Assembly: GCA_900757385.1 (NCBI GenBank)
Contig: CAAENO010000220.1
Span: 1 to 7,855, forward strand
Reading direction: 5' to 3'
Length of the DNA: 7,855 nt
Source: an uncultured Collinsella sp.
GTDB lineage: Bacteria; Actinomycetota; Coriobacteriia; Coriobacteriales; Coriobacteriaceae
The notes beneath the pieces were generated by a model that made no database searches, was not told the origin of the DNA, and saw nothing but the letters and a program-made list of their open reading frames with translations. The translations under genes were made by a program, and so were the position numbers. Shown here piece by piece: positions 6,188 to 7,855 of the stretch (the first letter of the stretch is position 1; each line of letters begins with the position of its first letter).

Positions 6188-6228
6188 AAAAAGGCCCTAT
6201 GTGTCCCATCATTTGAGACCCATAGGGC
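6188..6228 (-). terminator. Rho-independent terminator after the TetR gene
   Basis: GCCCTATG (6194-6201) and CATAGGGC (6221-6228) form an 8-base perfect stem with a 19-base loop. On the minus strand it is followed after one base by TTTTT (6192-6188). It should end the transferase-TetR transcript, about 110 bases after the TetR stop, and separates it from the thiolase operon. Confidence 0.6.
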
Positions 6229-6247
6229 AAAAACGTTCCAAATAGCA

Positions 6248-6327
6248 GGTAAATGGTCTTATCAATAATGCAAGGATTCGGCAAATCATTATGACACCGC
6301 CATGGATCTAACCATTTACCCGTAAAT
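6248..6327. repeat. Nested inverted repeats downstream of the TetR gene
   Basis: GGTAAATGGT (6248-6257) and ACCATTTACC (6311-6320) are perfect 10-base inverted repeats. Inside them ATAATG (6265-6270) faces CATTAT (6287-6292). The right arm also joins a second palindrome, ATTTAC-CC-GTAAAT (6314-6327). The stretch is more AT-rich than its neighbours. It may fold in the 3' end of the TetR mRNA or be a protein-binding region; no coding frame explains it. Confidence 0.4.
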
Positions 6328-6336
6328 AGCGACCGT

Positions 6337-6954
6337 TCATCCGAGCGTATTATCGAAATCAGGGATCCGCGGATGCCAATGGCGCGATGCATCGTCGACA
6401 AAGAGCGGTGCGTAGAACATGCGATTGAGCGCGGCGGCAACGGTTCGTGCCTCAAGGTCAGGCCGGACTTCGAGCCAATACTGGATGAGGTTATGGTGGC
6501 CCGCAAGCGCAAAAGCAAGATACAGATCGAGGTCCGTCTCATCTGAAAACGTCGACCGCAAACGATCGCGAAAATAGTCATGCATGAAGATCGTTGCCTT
6601 GTGTGCAAACACGGGATCACCGTTATCGCTGTTAAGCGCCAGGACTTTCGAGCGATTGGCCTTGAGGATTTCCATGCGCTTGATCATCGTGGGCGTGGGA
6701 TCAAGCTGCGCATCACCAAAACGAGCCTCAAGGGCAACGTCGTTAATGTCTTGCATGTTCTGGAGCAGCTCATCTTCAAAGCGCTTGACCACATCATCGA
6801 CAGAGCGGTAACAACGATAGAAGGTTGATTTTGATGTATGGGCAAGACGGAGTACGTCGGTGACCTTAATCGATTGCACAGGCGTTGTCGCCATAAGTTC
6901 AAAGACGGCGCCTTCGATCCGCGAAGCAATATCGTTTTTAGCGTTCAGTGACAT
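6337..6954 (-). CDS. TetR-family transcriptional regulator
   Basis: The 205-residue protein has the TetR plan. An N-terminal helix-turn-helix spans about residues 27-51 (SIKVTDVLRLAHTSKSTFYR is its core, with the typical STFYRCY ending). A mostly helical ligand-binding and dimerisation domain follows; its later part (about 140-170, rich in aliphatic and aromatic residues around GHHNLIQYW) probably lines a hydrophobic pocket. The ATG at 6954 has a very strong GGGGAGG site six bases upstream. It starts 29 bases after the phosphopantetheinyl transferase stop, so both are probably on one mRNA, and it lies directly upstream of the thiolase operon in the same direction. It most likely controls that operon, perhaps through the palindrome at 6121-6138, in response to an acyl compound. 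The target and ligand are inferred. Confidence 0.88.
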   Translation of the reverse strand: MSLNAKNDIASRIEGAVFELMATTPVQSIKVTDVLRLAHTSKSTFYRCYRSVDDVVKRFEDELLQNMQDINDVALEARFGDAQLDPTPTMIKRMEILKANRSKVLALNSDNGDPVFAHKATIFMHDYFRDRLRSTFSDETDLDLYLAFALAGHHNLIQYWLEVRPDLEARTVAAALNRMFYAPLFVDDASRHWHPRIPDFDNTLG

Positions 6955-6960
6955 AGAAGG

Positions 6961-6967
6961 CCTCCCC
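6961..6967 (-). promoter_or_regulatory. Strong ribosome-binding site of the TetR gene
   Basis: GGGGAGG on the minus strand stands six bases before ATG 6954, in the 29-base gap after the transferase gene's double stop (TAG TAG). It fixes the start of the regulator and suggests efficient translation independent of the upstream gene. Confidence 0.75.
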
Positions 6968-6983
6968 TGTTGGCGATTGGCTA

Positions 6984-7628
6984 CTATGCTACCCGAAAGG
7001 CATGCTCCTCAATGGCGATATGGGACATAGAACGCGCTGCACAAGAGATGACACACTGGCCAAACACCACCGAGGAAGTAAACCATCCGCTCGGCAACCC
7101 GTCTTTGCGGGGATCGATTGAAAAGCCGGACCCCTCCGCCTTCAGGACGGCTTCGATACGCGTCCAAACCCGACACAGCCGAAAGGCGCGTTCCTGCGAA
7201 TCTGCCGCAGCGTCAATCCACGCCCGTTCCCTTGAGCTCGCCATACGCTCAACCGCAATAGGTACAATCTCATCGACCGCCTCGATATCCACGCCAATAG
7301 GTCCTCCGACCGACCGAGCAACATCGGAAACAGCGAGGACGGCCACGCTTCCGCCATGTGAAATGGAAATAGAGGGGGCCTCCCCATCCGCAAGCTCGAT
7401 CTTGCCGAAAGCAGAACGCGCAAGCTGGGTGTCGTCGAAGACACCCAGGGCGTCGCGAAGCAGCAGACCCACGCCCGCAGCTTCCCTCCGAGACGCAATG
7501 GGGAGATCACCATTGGAGGCACGCGAGGCATAACGTCCCGCGATTGATGCCATATCAACGGTCTCGCCGGGATCGATCGCAGAAACGTCAACGAGGTGCA
7601 CGGTTATGTTCAAAATGGTCAACCCCAC
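6984..7628 (-). CDS. Sfp-type 4'-phosphopantetheinyl transferase
   Basis: The enzyme moves the phosphopantetheine arm of CoA to the serine of a carrier protein. Of 214 residues, family marks are the basic RRE (47-49), SISHGG (88-93), the metal-binding IGVDIE (111-116) and WTRIEAVLKAEGSGF (155-169), equivalent to the W-x-x-KEA-x-x-K motif with Ile in place of the first lysine. The length fits the Sfp type rather than the short AcpS type. The longest frame begins with GTG at 7628 without a clear ribosome-binding site. GTG 7601 or ATG 7553 are alternatives, but the latter would remove the first strand (HLVDV), so the start is uncertain. It sits upstream of TetR and of an operon with its own ACP, so it is probably the activating enzyme for that carrier. 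The pairing is inferred. Confidence 0.85.
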   Translation of the reverse strand: MGLTILNITVHLVDVSAIDPGETVDMASIAGRYASRASNGDLPIASRREAAGVGLLLRDALGVFDDTQLARSAFGKIELADGEAPSISISHGGSVAVLAVSDVARSVGGPIGVDIEAVDEIVPIAVERMASSRERAWIDAAADSQERAFRLCRVWTRIEAVLKAEGSGFSIDPRKDGLPSGWFTSSVVFGQCVISCAARSMSHIAIEEHAFRVA

Positions 7629-7700
7629 TCGATTGAGATGACAAGGCTAAACTGACGCTCAGAACCGCTCTTTCATGAATCGAGGTACCTTTTGCCGACG

Positions 7701-7723
7701 ATTTGGCGACCCATTTGGCGACC
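7701..7723. repeat. Tandem 11-base direct repeat (12-base period)
   Basis: ATTTGGCGACC occurs at 7701-7711 and again at 7713-7723, one base apart. It lies between the tRNA terminator and the transferase gene, a spacer of about 95 bases with no other recognisable gene or clear promoter. Such repeats next to tRNA genes can be traces of integration or protein-binding sites; neither is shown here. Confidence 0.6.
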
Positions 7724-7760
7724 AAAACAAAACAGCCCAGAGGACATAGCCTCTGGGCTG
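7723..7760 (-). terminator. Rho-independent terminator of the tRNA-Val gene
   Basis: CAGCCCAGAGG (7733-7743) and CCTCTGGGCTG (7750-7760) form a perfect 11-base stem with a 6-base loop. On the minus strand it is followed by TTTTGTTTTG (7732-7723). It starts eight bases after the tRNA CCA end and is the clearest intrinsic terminator in the window. Confidence 0.92.
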
Positions 7761-7768
7761 CGAACATT

Positions 7769-7843
7769 TGGTGGGCGTTAGAAGATTTGAACTTCTGACC
7801 TCTTCCGTGTCAGGGAAGCGCTCTCCCCCTGAGCTAAACGCCC
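7769..7843 (-). tRNA. tRNA-Val (anticodon GAC)
   Basis: The minus strand folds as a complete tRNA. The 7-base acceptor stem is GGGCGTT/AACGCCC, the D stem GCTC/GAGC, the anticodon stem CTTCC/GGAAG with loop CTGACAC, and the T stem AGAAG/CTTCT with loop TTCAAAT. The discriminator A and an encoded CCA follow. The anticodon GAC is at 7811-7809 and reads Val codons GUC and GUU. A strong terminator follows at once, so it is a single gene or the last of a cluster whose start lies outside the window. Confidence 0.96.
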
Positions 7844-7855
7844 AAATGGAGCGGA

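Noticed and set aside
6970..7533. Plus-strand frame of 187 codons over the phosphopantetheinyl transferase gene
   Set aside because: It is Ser/Arg/Ala-rich low-complexity translation antisense to a gene with clear Sfp motifs.
7769..7843. tRNA-Val as an active phage or island attachment site
   Set aside because: No integrase gene or duplicated tRNA 3' end is present in the window, so only the neighbouring tandem repeat is reported.

Overview
The window reads as one chromosomal stretch in which every gene lies on the minus strand. The sequence is moderately GC-rich, and the gene content suggests an anaerobic fermenting actinobacterium of the Coriobacteriia (Collinsella/Olsenella type). That placement is an inference from protein style and composition; no marker gene in the window proves it.

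In the direction of transcription (right to left) the layout is: a tRNA-Val(GAC) gene with a strong terminator (7843-7723); a short spacer with a tandem 12-base repeat; an Sfp-type 4'-phosphopantetheinyl transferase (7628-6984) and a TetR-type regulator (6954-6337), which probably form one transcript; a 342-base control region (6336-5995) rich in inverted repeats; then an SCP-x-type thiolase (5994-4729), a DUF35 zinc-ribbon/OB-fold protein (4690-4268), an acyl carrier protein (4163-3930), a phosphotransacetylase-family enzyme (3924-2917), a butyrate kinase (2913-1801), an MFS transporter (1726-527) and a membrane protein cut by the window edge (426-1). Hairpins, some clearly terminator-like, sit between DUF35 and ACP, between kinase and transporter, and between transporter and membrane protein.

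Taken together, the genes look like a regulated acyl-metabolism operon. The thiolase/DUF35 pair would make or cleave a carbon-carbon bond in an acyl thioester. The carrier protein would hold an acyl or ketoacyl group after activation by the nearby phosphopantetheinyl transferase. The phosphotransacylase and kinase would turn the acyl thioester into a free acid with ATP gain, and the transporter could move the acid or the substrate. The TetR protein is the obvious candidate regulator. The carrier protein is unusual: it has Gly-Ser instead of Asp-Ser at the attachment site and has lost much of the acidic helix II. It lies tightly next to the phosphotransacylase. A carrier-protein-linked version of the Ptb-Buk energy-conserving route is therefore the most interesting hypothesis. 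The substrate cannot be read from the sequence, and no reductase, dehydratase or classical ketosynthase is present in this window.
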